A DNA stretch of 64,000 bases, taken from contig BCJX01000003.1 in the NCBI GenBank assembly GCA_001600415.1, forward strand, positions 67,617-131,616, read 5' to 3'. The notes beneath the pieces were generated by a model. That model was not told where the DNA came from. It worked only from the letters and a program-made list of their open reading frames with translations, and made no database searches. A program made the position numbers and the translations under genes. This DNA is from Pascua guehoae (Eukaryota; Basidiomycota; Tremellomycetes; Trichosporonales; Trichosporonaceae). Shown here piece after piece: positions 11,898 to 23,515 of the stretch. How positions within the stretch are numbered: the first letter of the stretch is position 1; each line of letters begins with the position of its first letter.

Positions 11898-14800
11898 ATG
11901 ATGGCGGCCCAACCACCTTCCCTGCCCTACATCAGGGACGAGGCCTCCACCTCACATCAAGTGCAACAAGTATCATACCCAGCCTACCCACACGATGACT
12001 ACGACCACGACATCGACATGGACGGCGAGTTGGACGACGAAGACGTTGACAACGTTCACGCTTTCCAGTTCTGGACGGCCAAGCGGCATCTCGGCCGCAA
12101 GGGCAAGAGCAGGGCAGACGAGGAAACTGCGCTCCCCTGGCGGCTGCGATCACGCCTCAAGACTGTCAACGCCGGTCTGTTCCTCTGCCTCAACATTGGC
12201 GTAGACCCGCCTGATATCGTAAAGACCAACCCGTGTGCCAAGACAGAGTGCTGGGTCGACCCATCAACTCTACCGTCCAACAAGGCGATCGAGGCAATAG
12301 GAAGAAGTGGGTTTATCAGCTGACTGGGCAACAGATGCCGAGCTGACCATGACCAGACCTTCAACAACAATATGAAACGCTCAACCCAAAGGTCCGGTAC
12401 AAGCTGGTAAGTAGTCGCTTGTCGGGTTGTCGCTCACTGTAGTGTTTGGACCCGTCTATCGAGGAGACCAAAAAGGTGTGCGTCAACCTCCGCAAGAACG
12501 CACGCGAGGAGCGCACACTGTTCTATTACAACGGCCACGGAGTGCCAAAGCCTACAAATGGAGGAGAAATCTGGGTATTCAACAAGAGTGAGTAGATGTT
12601 TGCCTGGCTTTGTTGGGCAGCTCTGACTGACGACCACAGGTTACACACAATACATTCCGGTTAGCTTGGTAGACTTGCAAGAGTGGCTGGGAAGGTACGT
12701 TGTGCTACTCCTGCTGCGCTGACCCGCAGCCCGTGTATTTATGTCTGGGAATGCTCTGGCGCCGGGAGCATCATTACAAACTTCAAGCAGAGCGCACGAC
12801 GCCGCGACGAGGAGCTGCGACAGGCAAACGCAGCAAACGGCAATGACATGCCCGGATCGCTCTACTCCGAGTCGATCCACCTGGCACCATGCGCTGCAAA
12901 CCAGGTGCTGCCAATGTCGCCCGACTTGCCAGCAGACCTGTTTACGTGCTGCTTGACGTCGCCGATTGAGACGGCCCTGCGGTTCTTTGTTCAGCAGGAC
13001 CCACTCAAGCGCAATATCAACAGCTCACCAGACGACCCTCGCTCTCGTCTGACGGTGGACATGGTGATGCGCATTCCCGGCGACCTCAAGGACCGTCGTA
13101 CGCCCCTCGGCGAATTGCAGTGGATCTTTACTGCCGTCACGGATACGATTGCCTGGCTGTCGTTCCCGCGCGAAACGTTTATGCGCTTGTTTCGACAGGA
13201 CTTGTTAGTTGCGGCCTTGTTCCGCAACTTTCTCCTTGCGCAGCGCATCATGATGACCTATCACTGCACCCCAATCTCCCACCCCGAACTCCCATCAACC
13301 CACAACCACCCGCTCTGGGACTCTTGGGACCTTGCAGTCGACGGTTGTCTGGCACAGCTTCCCGAGCTTCTCGACATTGAGGCTGCGCGCGAGGCCGGAA
13401 CAAATACCGCGGCCCCGCTCAGCACCTACCGACCGTCCCTCTTCTTTGCGCAACACCTTCAGGCGTTTGAAGTCTGGCTTCAGCACGGCGGAGGTACCAC
13501 CAACAGCAAGCGTGCGGGCAAGACACCACGCAAGGAGCCAGAGCAACTTCCCATTGTGCTCCAGGTGTTGCTCTCGCAGGCGCATCGGTTGCGCGCACTC
13601 ATCCTCCTCTCGCAGTTTGTCGACCTCGGTCCATGGGCTGTCAACATGGCCCTGTCCATCGGTATCTTCCCTTACGTCCAAAAGCTTTTGCAATCTCCAG
13701 CTGCTGAGCTCAAGCCGGTGCTCATCTTCATCTGGGCCCGCATCCTCGCAGTCGACAAGTCGTGTCAGATGGACCTGCTCAAGGAAAATGGCTACAACTA
13801 CTTTGCGCAAATCCTCGCCCCATACCCCGTTACAGGCCAACCGCTCGTCATCCCCAACGCCAACGAGCACCGCGCCATGTGTGCCTTTATCCTCGCCATG
13901 TTGTGTCGCAACTTCCGTGCCGGTCAGACGGCCTGCCTCTCGTACCAGGTGTTTGACCACTGCCTCGCCCGTTTGCAAGAGGACGACTGGCTGTTACGCA
14001 CGTGGTGCCTGCTGTGCATTGCCCAAATGTGGGCCGACAACGACGAGGGCAAGGCCATGTGCATGCTCCACGGACGACAGGAGATTATGATGGCGGCCTT
14101 GCGCAACACGTCGGTCGAGGTGCGCGCTGCCGCATTGTACGCGTTTGGAACATTCCTCGGCGCGTCCAGTGCCCCTATCGAGACTGTCGATGCGAGAGGC
14201 GGCGGTGGCATGGGTGCTCAACTCGGCATTTCGGAACACCAACAGCTCGAGGTTGAGGCTGGTCTCGCGTACGCGTGCATGATGACTGTCAAGGAGGACG
14301 CCAGCCCCATGGTGCGCAAGGAGTTAGTCGTGGTCATCTCGTGCATTGTGCGCGAGTGGCGTGGCTGGTTTGTGGCTGCGGCCTGGTGCTACTACGAGCA
14401 AGAGGCGGCGCTTGCGGGATCCAACGCCGGGTCGGACGACGAACCAGACATTGTCTCGGAGGCCCTCGAGCAGTGGGTGTCATCCGAGGCACTCTCCCCA
14501 GAGGCGCATCAAGTCAACCTCACGCTCTTGAGCTCGTTCAAGACGCTATTCGAGACGCTACTGGATTTGTCTGTCGATCCACACCCCGAGGTGGCAGGCA
14601 TGGCCGCTACAGTCGTCGACTATGTCATTGCCTTGCTACTGAGCTCGTCGTTCAACCGTGTTGTTGGGACCGCGATCAAGGGACTTAGCAAGCCGCCCCG
14701 GTCTGGTGCTCGCTTTACCATCACTCCAGAGGCGCCACGGACGCCAACGGCATCCACTACCCCTCGATCCCCGACCACTCCCAACTCGCCGGCGAGCCTG

Positions 14801-16715
14801 AAACGCAACTCGTCTGTTGCCGGAGCGCTCCGCAGCCTGGCGTCTATGACTGGTTGGATCGCCAATGAGATACCCGAGGTTGTTGAACAGGAAGTGGTCC
14901 CTGTTACGCGTACCGACCTCGACAGGGTGCACATTGGCACTGCCTTCTACAAGTCGCCGTATCCTGATCCATCACACGAGCGCATCCTTCCCGACGGTGT
15001 CACCCGCGGTCCCGGTGGTGCAGTTCTCGGTACTCGTGTCAAGCACACTGTGGACCCCACACCCGTGTCGCCTGTGTCCGTCATTGAGGCCCTTGTCGAA
15101 GAGGACATGGAACGGCTGCGCCACCGACGGCTGCGCGGTACGCAGGCCGGCGGCGATGCCGACGGCAGGCTGTCCAACAATGGGCTTGCGCGTCCGAGCG
15201 ATCTGGGCCTGGGCATGGTCGCGTCCGAGGTCAAGGACGACGTCGTGCCGCTGCGCAGCGGATTCTTTGACTGGGCAGTCGAATACTTCCGCGAACCGCA
15301 GATGAAGGCCCCCGACAATGAGGAACCAGGGAGCGTCACGTTCAACCAGCAGGCGTGGCGGCATCTCCGGAACGAAGCCCAGGTCGAGCGGTCGCGGCAC
15401 AACGAAGAGTACGCGTCCACGCACCGCTGGGACACGGACGCGGGTACACTGCACAATGACGCGTGGCCGCTTCAGCTTGCCTTCCATGCGCACGACCCCG
15501 TCCTCGCTGTTACGGACGACGAGGACAAGATTTGGTGAGCTACCACAAAGCGGCGATTGGAGCTAACAGCAGTGTGTGGGACTGGACAACGCGCACCAAG
15601 CTCAACCGATTTAGCAACCAGAACCTTCCGGGGAGCAGCATTTCGAGCCTGCATTTCATCAACGAGAACAGCTCGTCTTTGATGCTCACTGCGTCCACCG
15701 AGGGTAGTATCCGTATCTGGCGCGACTATGACCAGCCTGGAGAGACGTCGCTTGCGTCGGCGTTCCGCGCCGTGTCGGACATTTTCCCCGTCGGCCACCA
15801 CAGCGGCGTGCTCACAGCGTGGGAGCAGCAAAAGGGTCACCTCCTTGTCGGTGGTGACATGCGCGTTGTCCGACTGTGGGACGCCATGGCGGAGCGACAC
15901 TTACGCGACATTGCGACCCAGGCAGGAGCAAACCTCACGGCCATTGCCGCCGACGAGCCCGACGGAAACGTCTTTGTGGCCGGCTTTGGTGACGGCGTCG
16001 TGCGTCTGTTTGACAAGCGTCTCGAGGACGCGAGCAATGTCGTCCTGCGCACCTGGCGCAAGCACCACACGTGGATCCAGAGCGTCCACCTCCAGCGCGG
16101 GGGCCAGCGCGAGCTCGTCACGGGCAGCATGGACGGTGACGTGCGCATCTGGGACGTGCGTGCGCCCGATACACCTCTGTATGAGAACACCGTCCAGGTC
16201 GGCGGCATGCAGGCGCTCGCCGTCCATTCTGGCGCGCCAGTATTGGCTACGTGAGTACGAGGGCCGAGTGGGATCGACCCACCCTCATCCTGCATCCTGC
16301 ACTACATGGCTAACCCACAGTACGTCGGCGCCGACACCGCACTCTACGCGCCAGCGCCTTGTCGTCCAGGGCTTCCTCAACCCAGCCAAGCCAAAGCGCC
16401 TGTCGACAATCGACATTGCCCTCCAGCCAGCATACGGCGGCCCGTCACGCGCAGGCTTCATGCCCAGTGCGGCCAGCCTCGTCTTCCACCCTGTAAGCCG
16501 GCAGAGACACTGGCGTTTAGAACACACACTAACTCACTTTGCAGACGGAAATGGTCCTCGCCGCGGGCGGGTACGACTCGACGGGCAACGTGCGTCTGTT
16601 CCGGTGCAAGACGCCGAAAAACCGCATGCTCGACGACGCGCTCAACGGGCACGGACACGGGCACCTCATCGACTACCACAACAGCCAGAACCAGGGCAAC
16701 GGGTACGGCCACTAG
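11898..16715 (+). CDS. KOG1: Raptor/KOG1, substrate-binding subunit of TORC1
   Basis: Scaffold of TOR complex 1 that presents substrates to Tor kinase at the vacuole. Eight exons, 11898-12306, 12357-12406, 12443-12587, 12640-12694, 12730-15534, 15573-16250, 16321-16492 and 16545-16715, join in frame to 1,494 residues. An acidic leader precedes the caspase-like raptor N-terminal domain (about 45-230), with [30 protein letters not shown] and [15 protein letters not shown]-like repeats span about 330-800, and a Ser/Pro linker leads to the C-terminal WD40 propeller (about 1180-1490). The propeller contains [19 protein letters not shown] and [13 protein letters not shown]. The product ends in an Asn/Gln/Gly/His-rich tail. 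The start uses the first of two adjacent ATGs. Identity is secure. Confidence 0.95.
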
Positions 16716-17168
16716 TGTGCGCTGTGGCGACAAGTAGAGGATGCGCAGATCTGGGACACTACACTAGGCGAGACAAGAGCTGTCGTCCAAAATGGCACAC
16801 AAAAGCTGTGCTGTCACAGCGTACTTGTACAGTAGAAGGACTACAAGCGCTCGCTTGCAAGGCATTTCTTCAAGCATGGCTCCATACCAATACCCTTGTG
16901 CTGCCATGCAATTTCATGTTCAGAATGATGCAGTATGGACCTAGTCTAGTGTGTCGTACTGGTTCTGCGTTTACAGAGGAGAGCTGGTAGACGGGACATG
17001 ATGTGTCTACATCGCCCGTCTCATACATGCCCCGCCGACGCGCCGGCTCTCTGTTCCGTTTTCGCCCCCATTCTCCCCTCTCAGACCGCCACCCACTCTC
17101 TCCATACCAGGGCCACTTAGGTGCCCAGCCACGGCTCGACCTTCCTCGCCCGTGTCTTGCTCGCTCAG
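16716..17168. other. intergenic: convergent 3' ends of Raptor and NDC1
   Basis: Two genes converge here. I see no ORF with family features and no RNA gene; it should contain both 3' UTRs and terminators. Confidence 0.5.
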
Positions 17169-19711
17169 CTACTGCCGGCAAATGTCGGTAAGCTGCGCAG
17201 CCACGTCGGACGGGAAGCGGAACGCCGTCAGACTCGTGCCAAAGCACTCGACGATGCGCAAGAGCCCAGCGTCGAAGATACCCGTGACGCGCGCAATGTC
17301 GGCGCGGACGTCGGCGTCGGCATCGGGCGCGACAGTGGGTGCCTGGCCGAGCAGCTCGTTGCCGAGGGCCAATGCGGCGGCGCGGGTACGGACGAATGCC
17401 TCGAGCGTCGCCGGGAGCAAGACCTGGACGTGGCCGTACGTGTCCTCTGTGGCGGATGCGACGGCGAGGGTCGTGAGGGCTGGTGTTAGTGGTGGACAGG
17501 GACTGGCCGGGAAAGAATCAGAGGAACGGCTGTCATTTTGTAGAAAACAGCCGACCTGTTCTAAAATCCACTTGGACTCACTATCAACAACAGCGGCCAG
17601 CCTGTCTGGCTCGGGGACAGCAGCCTGCACCTTCCTCCGTGCCCATTCTGCGCCGGCCCAGCGCACAAACCCGCCACGCGCTAAGTGGGCGGCTGTGACG
17701 ACGGGCCCCAGCACGGGGGTCCCCGCAGCCCACTGCTCTGCGGCGTGCGTCTGCTTCTCGACACGCGCCACCGTGGCCGCCTCGACCTCGCGTGCGCGCG
17801 TCGCGACAGCGGCGACGGGGGCGGGAGTGGGGCGCGGTGCGCCGTCGAGAGCAGCAGTGACAATGGCCTGCAGGCCCTTTTTGGGTGGGGCGGGACGGAA
17901 GATGTCGGCGGCCTTGGGGGTGAGGGTGCGCTCGTCCGGGAGGAGAGGTGTCACAGTTGCCTGCGGTGCAGTGGCCTTCTTGGGTGGAGCACCACGCGTC
18001 GCGATGGTATGGTGCGCTTGCCCGATCTGGATGAGGAGAGCAGTCCACATTTCGTGCACAAGCGTGGGGGAGACTTCGCCAAAGAGCGCCTTGCGACGCG
18101 GAGGGTAGTGGGCGAGACGCTGAAGTTCGGCGACAGTGTGGTCATTGTAGAAGGCGTTCTTGCTCTGCAGCGCGGTCAGGAGGTAGCGGTCGGGAGAGAG
18201 CGGCGACTTGTTTGTAAAGCTCGCAAAGTGCAGGGGCTGCGTGAGGTAGTCGTTGACAACAGCGACGGCCGGCTTGAGGGCAAGCAGACCAGTGAGCTGC
18301 AGCACCAGCAGGTGGTACGCCAGCGACCACGTCACGTTGGACCGGCTCGACCTGACATAGTTGAACACATATGGCCGCACCACCGCCAGGTGCGTGACTG
18401 TGAAGCGCCACGCCACTCCGCGGAACGTAAAGTAGACAAATGAGTAGGCGAGCGTGAACGACAGGGCGACACTCGCGTCGTGGAGGAATGTCATCTCGGA
18501 GCGGTATCCCGAGAAGCAGGCCACCAGGGAGCGGCGCACGGCATCGGGGAAGCGGAGCTGTGTGTGAGTGTGGGTGTTGGGATAGAGGCGGGGTACATGA
18601 GGTGAAGCCACAATTGCCGTTCAGTAGACTAGCCATTTGCGAGACACCTGCCGCAAGAACAGGTAATCCCTAAGTCCAGAAACACAACGTACCCTATTCT
18701 TCGGCCACACTGGCCCCAACCTCGCATGCAGCACATCGCGGAGCCCAAGGCCGACAAAGAACATTACGTTGCCCTGCACGAGGAACCAGAGCCGCTCATT
18801 GCCGTGCCACGGGTACCGCGGCGAGGGCCGGAACCACCCGAGGTCGACCTGTGGCGCGCGCGTATTGAGCGCTGTGGCGTACACGAGGGCAAAGACGAGG
18901 CCAAACACAAAGTAGGTAAAGAGGAGGCGCAGAGTGCGGGGGGTGAATGTGCCAACGAGCACGCCGAGGGGGGATGCGCGCGCTGGGAGGACGGGTGGGG
19001 CTGGGGGTGAGCACAACCTGGACGTGGAGGGGTAGAGGCTGGTCTGGCACAGGACGGCACTAGTGTGGGCCGATACTCACAAATGATCCACGACCGCCGC
19101 GCCAGGAGGACAAGGTGCGTGCTGAAGAGGTACACGATGGGGCCCGCGAGGAGTGTCGCCGTGCCCGACAGCAGCGTGTAGTTCCAGGCTGGGGTTAGCG
19201 GGTCCACCACAATGTAAAAGTGAGCAAGGACGGCCCTGTCCATCGGGTCCCATGGGATTGGGGGTACGCACACATCAACACGCCCGGGACGATGAAGAGC
19301 GCTGCAGTCGTCACGATTGCGGAGCGGACAACGAGACCGATCCATCGTGTTGTGAGGAATTTCTGCCGTTAGCTTCTGTGTAGAGGACAGTACAGCGGGA
19401 ACTGTGAATAGCAGGAAGGTGAGTAGAGGTAGACAGCTCTGCGGACTGTGTTGACGAGTGGGCGTCGATGGCCCGTGCCATCTCGTCAACAACAATAGCC
19501 TCCCGAGCAGGCCACACTGATGTGCGAACCCCCCACAAACACACATGACAGCGCAGCGACAAAGAGGTTTAAACCAACGACAACTCACGCGATAGTGCGA
19601 CTCTATCCTCACGAGGGGCTGCAGTTAGCACAACCAACAGGGCAGACGTACTGGCACCGGCGCGGCCGGCTTGACGGGGGCCGGAGCGGCCACTGGCATT
19701 GTTGACACCAT
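17169..19711 (-). CDS. NDC1: NDC1-like transmembrane nucleoporin
   Basis: Integral membrane protein anchoring nuclear pore complexes and spindle pole bodies in the nuclear envelope. About six membrane segments can be read in order: AIVTTAALFIVPGVLMC, ATLLAGPIVYLFSTHLVLLA, LRLLFTYFVFGLVFALVYAT, LWFLVQGNVMFFVGLGL, ASVALSFTLAYSFVYFTF and LAYHLLVLQLTGLLAL. A large soluble C-terminal domain follows, rich in Ala and Pro, with a run of aligned charged helices and the end QLTDICRQ. The start MVSTMPVAAPAPVKP is joined by short introns to PLVRIESHYR and FLTTRWIGLVV. Six-pass topology plus a long C-terminal domain is the family pattern; assignment rests on that and on the general look of the sequence, since NDC1 is poorly conserved. 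Confidence 0.82.
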
Positions 19712-20586
19712 GAGCTGTGATAGAGCCCGTTGGCGGAAATGCAGAGCGATGCGGCGGGGTCCGGCTATGTGGTAGCGGGGGAGAAGCGCTTGGGGTGTTG
19801 GCCCAAGGCTCAGGAGGTGGAAGACGTGGAAGATGAGGAGAGAGAAATGGAGAGATGGAAGAAGAGCAAGTGTTTGTTTGGTGTGTCTGTTGCAAAGTTG
19901 GGATCCCCCTCGCAGACGCCTCCACCCAAATACATGCACCCTGGCGCCGGCCTCGGTCTGCTATGCCACGTGGGAAATTAGTACATTCCCACGGGGCATC
20001 CTAATCAGGCCACGTGGCTCCGATCGCCTTGTTACCGGCCTTGTTCGCCTTGTGGCCTCGTGCATCGTGCACTTTGTAGCCATCCCCATGCACACCACAG
20101 CAAACCGCTCAATCGCCTCCGCACCGTGTGACATTTCGATAGCAAGAAAGGCATGCGGAACTGGCCGTTGTGACATGACTAGGCCAAAATGTGACCAATA
20201 CGCCATCAACCATACTGGGACTGACAGAGGGGTCAATTGAAGGATTGATGTGCCTTGAGCGACACTCTCCTTTGTGCAGAGAAATGATGATTGAGCTGGA
20301 TAATGGGTGGTCTAGATTTGACAGGGAACGGTCGATGGTTTCTACGTGTCAATGCGAATCAGAATTACTCATACGCGGGTCTCCTGTCGGTGTCGTTGGT
20401 GGTATTCACTGATGGGCTTCGCACTCTACGTCTTCGGGTCTCTACCGGGGTGTTGAATGGAAGCCGCTCGAGCATTTTTGAAAGACCCCCGGCCTTTCAG
20501 TGCACAGAGAGCGGATGGTCTTAAGGGGGTTAATATTGGAAAAGGACTCCAACCGGGATAGGAGCACGCTTATTCTCCAATAGCCA

Positions 20587-20608
20587 GGGGGGGGGGGGGG
20601 GGGGGGGG
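20587..20608. repeat. 22-base G homopolymer
   Basis: Uninterrupted G run followed by GC and more G. Likely length-variable and error-prone. Confidence 0.9.
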
Positions 20609-21191
20609 CGGGGGGCGAGAGGGGGTCGAACCCAACAGGTCTTGAGCCTACATGTCGGAGGTGTACGCAGTTTTCTAGTCTGGCTAGTGGGTCGCAGTGA
20701 AGAGAATTTTATTTAGAAGGGAGGGACGCTCACACGCTGGAAACAACCCCCGAACTACTCCAGCCGTGGCTGCGGTCTCAATTGCCTGTGCCTCTGGTTC
20801 AACCATTGAAGCCACAGGAATAATACTTTCAGTTTTGGGAACATTCTACACTGCAGTCTGCGGCCTGCAGTACACCGCAACGAGTAGTGGTCACTCTACT
20901 GTGTTGGGCGGAGCCATCCCTTGCTGGAATATAGTCGGGTAGTTGTGGAGCAGCAGTGGAGCATTAGCGCATGAACCTTGTTGGTGGCACTCCGTTGCGT
21001 ATAACCCTTATTCCCACCACTGCACGCTTGCGGGCAGACAACAAAACACCCAAAATATCTCGACGAACGTTTGCTCGTCTCACTGACATTTACCTCTTTA
21101 TTATTAGCCCAAGTTGGTATTGTAGTCGCTCGCTCGGTAGTGGAGGCAGCACTGTACGTACCTGAAGATGGTTTAACCGTGGCAAGCTTGC

Positions 21192-21208
21192 TTTTTTTTT
21201 TTTTTTTT
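21192..21208. repeat. 17-base T homopolymer
   Basis: Uninterrupted T run in the gene-poor region, followed by CTTTTTCTT. Confidence 0.85.
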
Positions 21209-22131
21209 CTTTTTCTTCACCAGAGACATCACGTTGGGTAACAGCATTGAAACATTAATCCTATACTGAGCTTTTGAGTGTACTGGCCCACATGGATCCA
21301 GACCGAGGTGACTGAGTGAATCGACAGACTCGGCGCTGACCAGGAGGACATTGTTTCCGGCGGAAAGAACAGTGCCAAGATAGGAACGTGGCACTGTGGA
21401 GTAAACCGATAGGTATTGGTGGCCTGTTGTCGACTATAAGCCCTGTTAACTCGGCGACAGGATATGGGCCTATGTCATTGTTGTGGTACACGCACTCGGA
21501 CCCCATCAGGAATAACGGAGCTGTGCACCGCCTCACCGAAGAGTGTCGCTTGGCACGCTCGGCGTACGTTCTCGGTTGGACGCGACGTACCTTTGCAATG
21601 CCCAAACACCGAGCGTGCCGTCATCCTCTCTCATAGTCGTTGGAGACCCGCACGGTAGATGCGCACGGACAGACCGTTGAAACGCGATCCGGGACCTGAG
21701 GCAGGGACGCGTGGGCATCTGGACAAACACTGGGCCAGAGGAAGATAATCTCAGCAGTCGGGGGAGTTAACCCGCAAATAGAACAAAATGCCAAGAGTCT
21801 GCGGATTGTCACGGGGTCACATGCGAGGGAGTAAGCATATTTCTCGGAGCCAATACGATACTCGGATCCTGTTTGCGATGGGCAGCGCGTCGAGACGTGA
21901 CGCGCCTCGCGTTTCACCCGCAGACATTACTTCAGAGTTATATCACATGCGGCCATGCGGCCAACGGCCAGCGGCCAGGGGACGCCGCTTGTGGCACCCG
22001 CATGCTGAGAGTGCTCCCTATGTGCTGCGCGGGGGGGCGTTCAAGGTGGCAGAGTGGCAGGTGGTAGTAGACGCTGACCTGAAGCGACTCAACTCGATGG
22101 GGTTGGATTCTGGTCCGCGAGAAAATGGATA

Positions 22132-22138
22132 TATAAAG
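22132..22138 (+). promoter_or_regulatory. TATA box of SH3-like secreted gene
   Basis: TATAAAG within ATATATAAAGAG lies 146 bases before the start codon at 22278. The paralogue at 54282 has TATTTAAA 140 bases before its start, supporting a shared core promoter layout. Confidence 0.65.
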
Positions 22139-22277
22139 AGGTCGTTGCGACTCATCCCAACACCCATGTCGCCGACTATCAACTAACTCGACTTCCAACA
22201 ACAACAACGTGAGCTTCAAATGGCGCCAAACCAAGCCCTCCTAACCCAAACAGACACCGACCTCGCCCCCAATCACA

Positions 22278-22682
22278 ATGAAGCTCGCCCTAATCCTCAC
22301 CGCCCTCACTGCCGTGTCGGCCACCGCCATCCCGCGCGAGGCCGCCGCCGACGACACCAACCTTGACGCACGCGACCTCGAAAAGCGTGTGGGCCCGTTC
22401 AGGATCACAGCCAAGACGGGCCTCACTTGCCGCTCGGGCCCGAGCTCGAGCGCGTCGGTCGTGCGCACGTATCAATACGGGGCGTTGGTGTCCTTCAACT
22501 GCCAGCGACAGGGAACGAAAATCAACGACAACCCGTGGTGGGACATGGTCGGCGACTGCTATGTCGCCGACTACTACGTCTCGACGGGGCATGTGGGCGG
22601 AAACTACCCGGGGGTGCCGGGGTGTTACGTGGGCTTGCCCCCCCCGCCGAAGTGTTACGGTGATACCAATTGTGTACAGTAG
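22278..22682 (+). CDS. small secreted SH3-like (SH3b) protein with Kex2-type propeptide
   Basis: Intronless 134-residue ORF. Residues 1-17 (MKLALILTALTAVSATA) form a standard signal peptide. A short acidic propeptide ends DARDLEKR, a Kex2-type dibasic site, just before the mature start VGPFRI. The mature part has a bacterial-type SH3 pattern: GLTCRSGPSSSASVVRTY, then NPWWDMVGDCYVADYYV, with paired cysteines that suit extracellular disulfides. It ends in a Pro/Cys/Tyr-rich tail. Related secreted SH3-domain proteins occur widely in fungi, but no enzymatic role is established from sequence; binding of cell-wall or surface polymers is only a guess. A frameshifted paralogue lies at 54282-54712. 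A strong TATA box suggests regulated rather than constitutive expression. Confidence 0.8.
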   Translation: MKLALILTALTAVSATAIPREAAADDTNLDARDLEKRVGPFRITAKTGLTCRSGPSSSASVVRTYQYGALVSFNCQRQGTKINDNPWWDMVGDCYVADYYVSTGHVGGNYPGVPGCYVGLPPPPKCYGDTNCVQ

Positions 22683-23515
22683 AGTAGGGACTGTACACAC
22701 CTCTCTGCGAATGTTGTTTAGCACTAGAAGCAAGGCGCGTTAGGTAATTGAGGAGAATGCAAGCACCGCAAAATGTTCTTTCCTTCCAGGCGAGCACTGA
22801 ACACTACAGAACGCCATAGTGCAGAACGCTGGAGTGGCTCTTTGCCGGCTAAACTAGTACTGGCTGGGCATAAACTCAGCTCTTGCGCTCAAAGATTAGC
22901 AGCCCCAGGCTAGCGGCGCGTGAGCGAAGAAGGGGCGGGTGAGCCATGCAAGGTTTTCGGTAAAGTGCCTGCAGTATTTGGAGCGAGCGTCCAGGCCCAC
23001 ACTACCGTTCTTGGCACGAGGCAGCCAATTGTGCAAGTGCGATACAGTGTTGTGGATGGCGCTAATCCACGGAAGTGACAACGCCAGGCGTCCATCCCCG
23101 TTTCGAGCCCATCCAAGTGCTGCGCATGCGATTCGTAGGATACAGCCGATGGGGCTGATAGGCCAAGTGCGGCGATGGAAGAATGATAAGCCCAAAATAG
23201 CGCGAAATGTGTTCGGTGGCGTTCCGGGTTCGGCTCCGTCACCTTAACCACCTTGTTCTCCCATGCAACATCGGAGGAACAGCATGGCTGCACATATCTC
23301 CATATCTGTATCCATATCGGCCTAGCCCGGCACCAGGGCCGCTATCCGGCCCTCCGTGCGGTGATTACTGGGACATGATAATTGGCGGGTAATAGTCGCC
23401 CAAGAGTCCGCAATGCGCTGGTATAAAGACCTCGCTGGATGGGACTCAGCCCGCTCTGCAACCACCCTCTTTGACTCCATCCACATCCCGGTCAGCACTA
23501 CACACATTCTCAACA
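22683..23515. other. intergenic: between SH3-like gene and MFS transporter
   Basis: This 833-base stretch contains the SH3-like 3' region and the transporter promoter, including a TATA box at 23422-23427. No other gene is supported. Confidence 0.5.
23422..23427 (+). promoter_or_regulatory. TATA box of MFS transporter gene
   Basis: TATAAA in GGTATAAAGACC lies 94 bases before the transporter start at 23516. Confidence 0.6.

Larger units (their letters stand above)
19712..22277. other. gene-poor intergenic region, 2.6 kb
   Basis: No ORF here has domain character or plausible splice structure. The left part is the NDC1 promoter and the right end the promoter of the SH3-like gene. Between them base composition is visibly lower in GC than the rest. 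It carries a 22-base G run (20587-20608), a 17-base T run (21192-21208) and an inverted repeat near 19969-19993. The region could be decayed mobile DNA or a regulatory or replication region; I cannot tell. Confidence 0.4.

Noticed and set aside
20600..20720. tRNA-like T arm (GGGTTCGACCCC) on the minus strand
   Set aside because: No matching 5' acceptor strand or anticodon arm could be closed, and the sequence abuts a G homopolymer.
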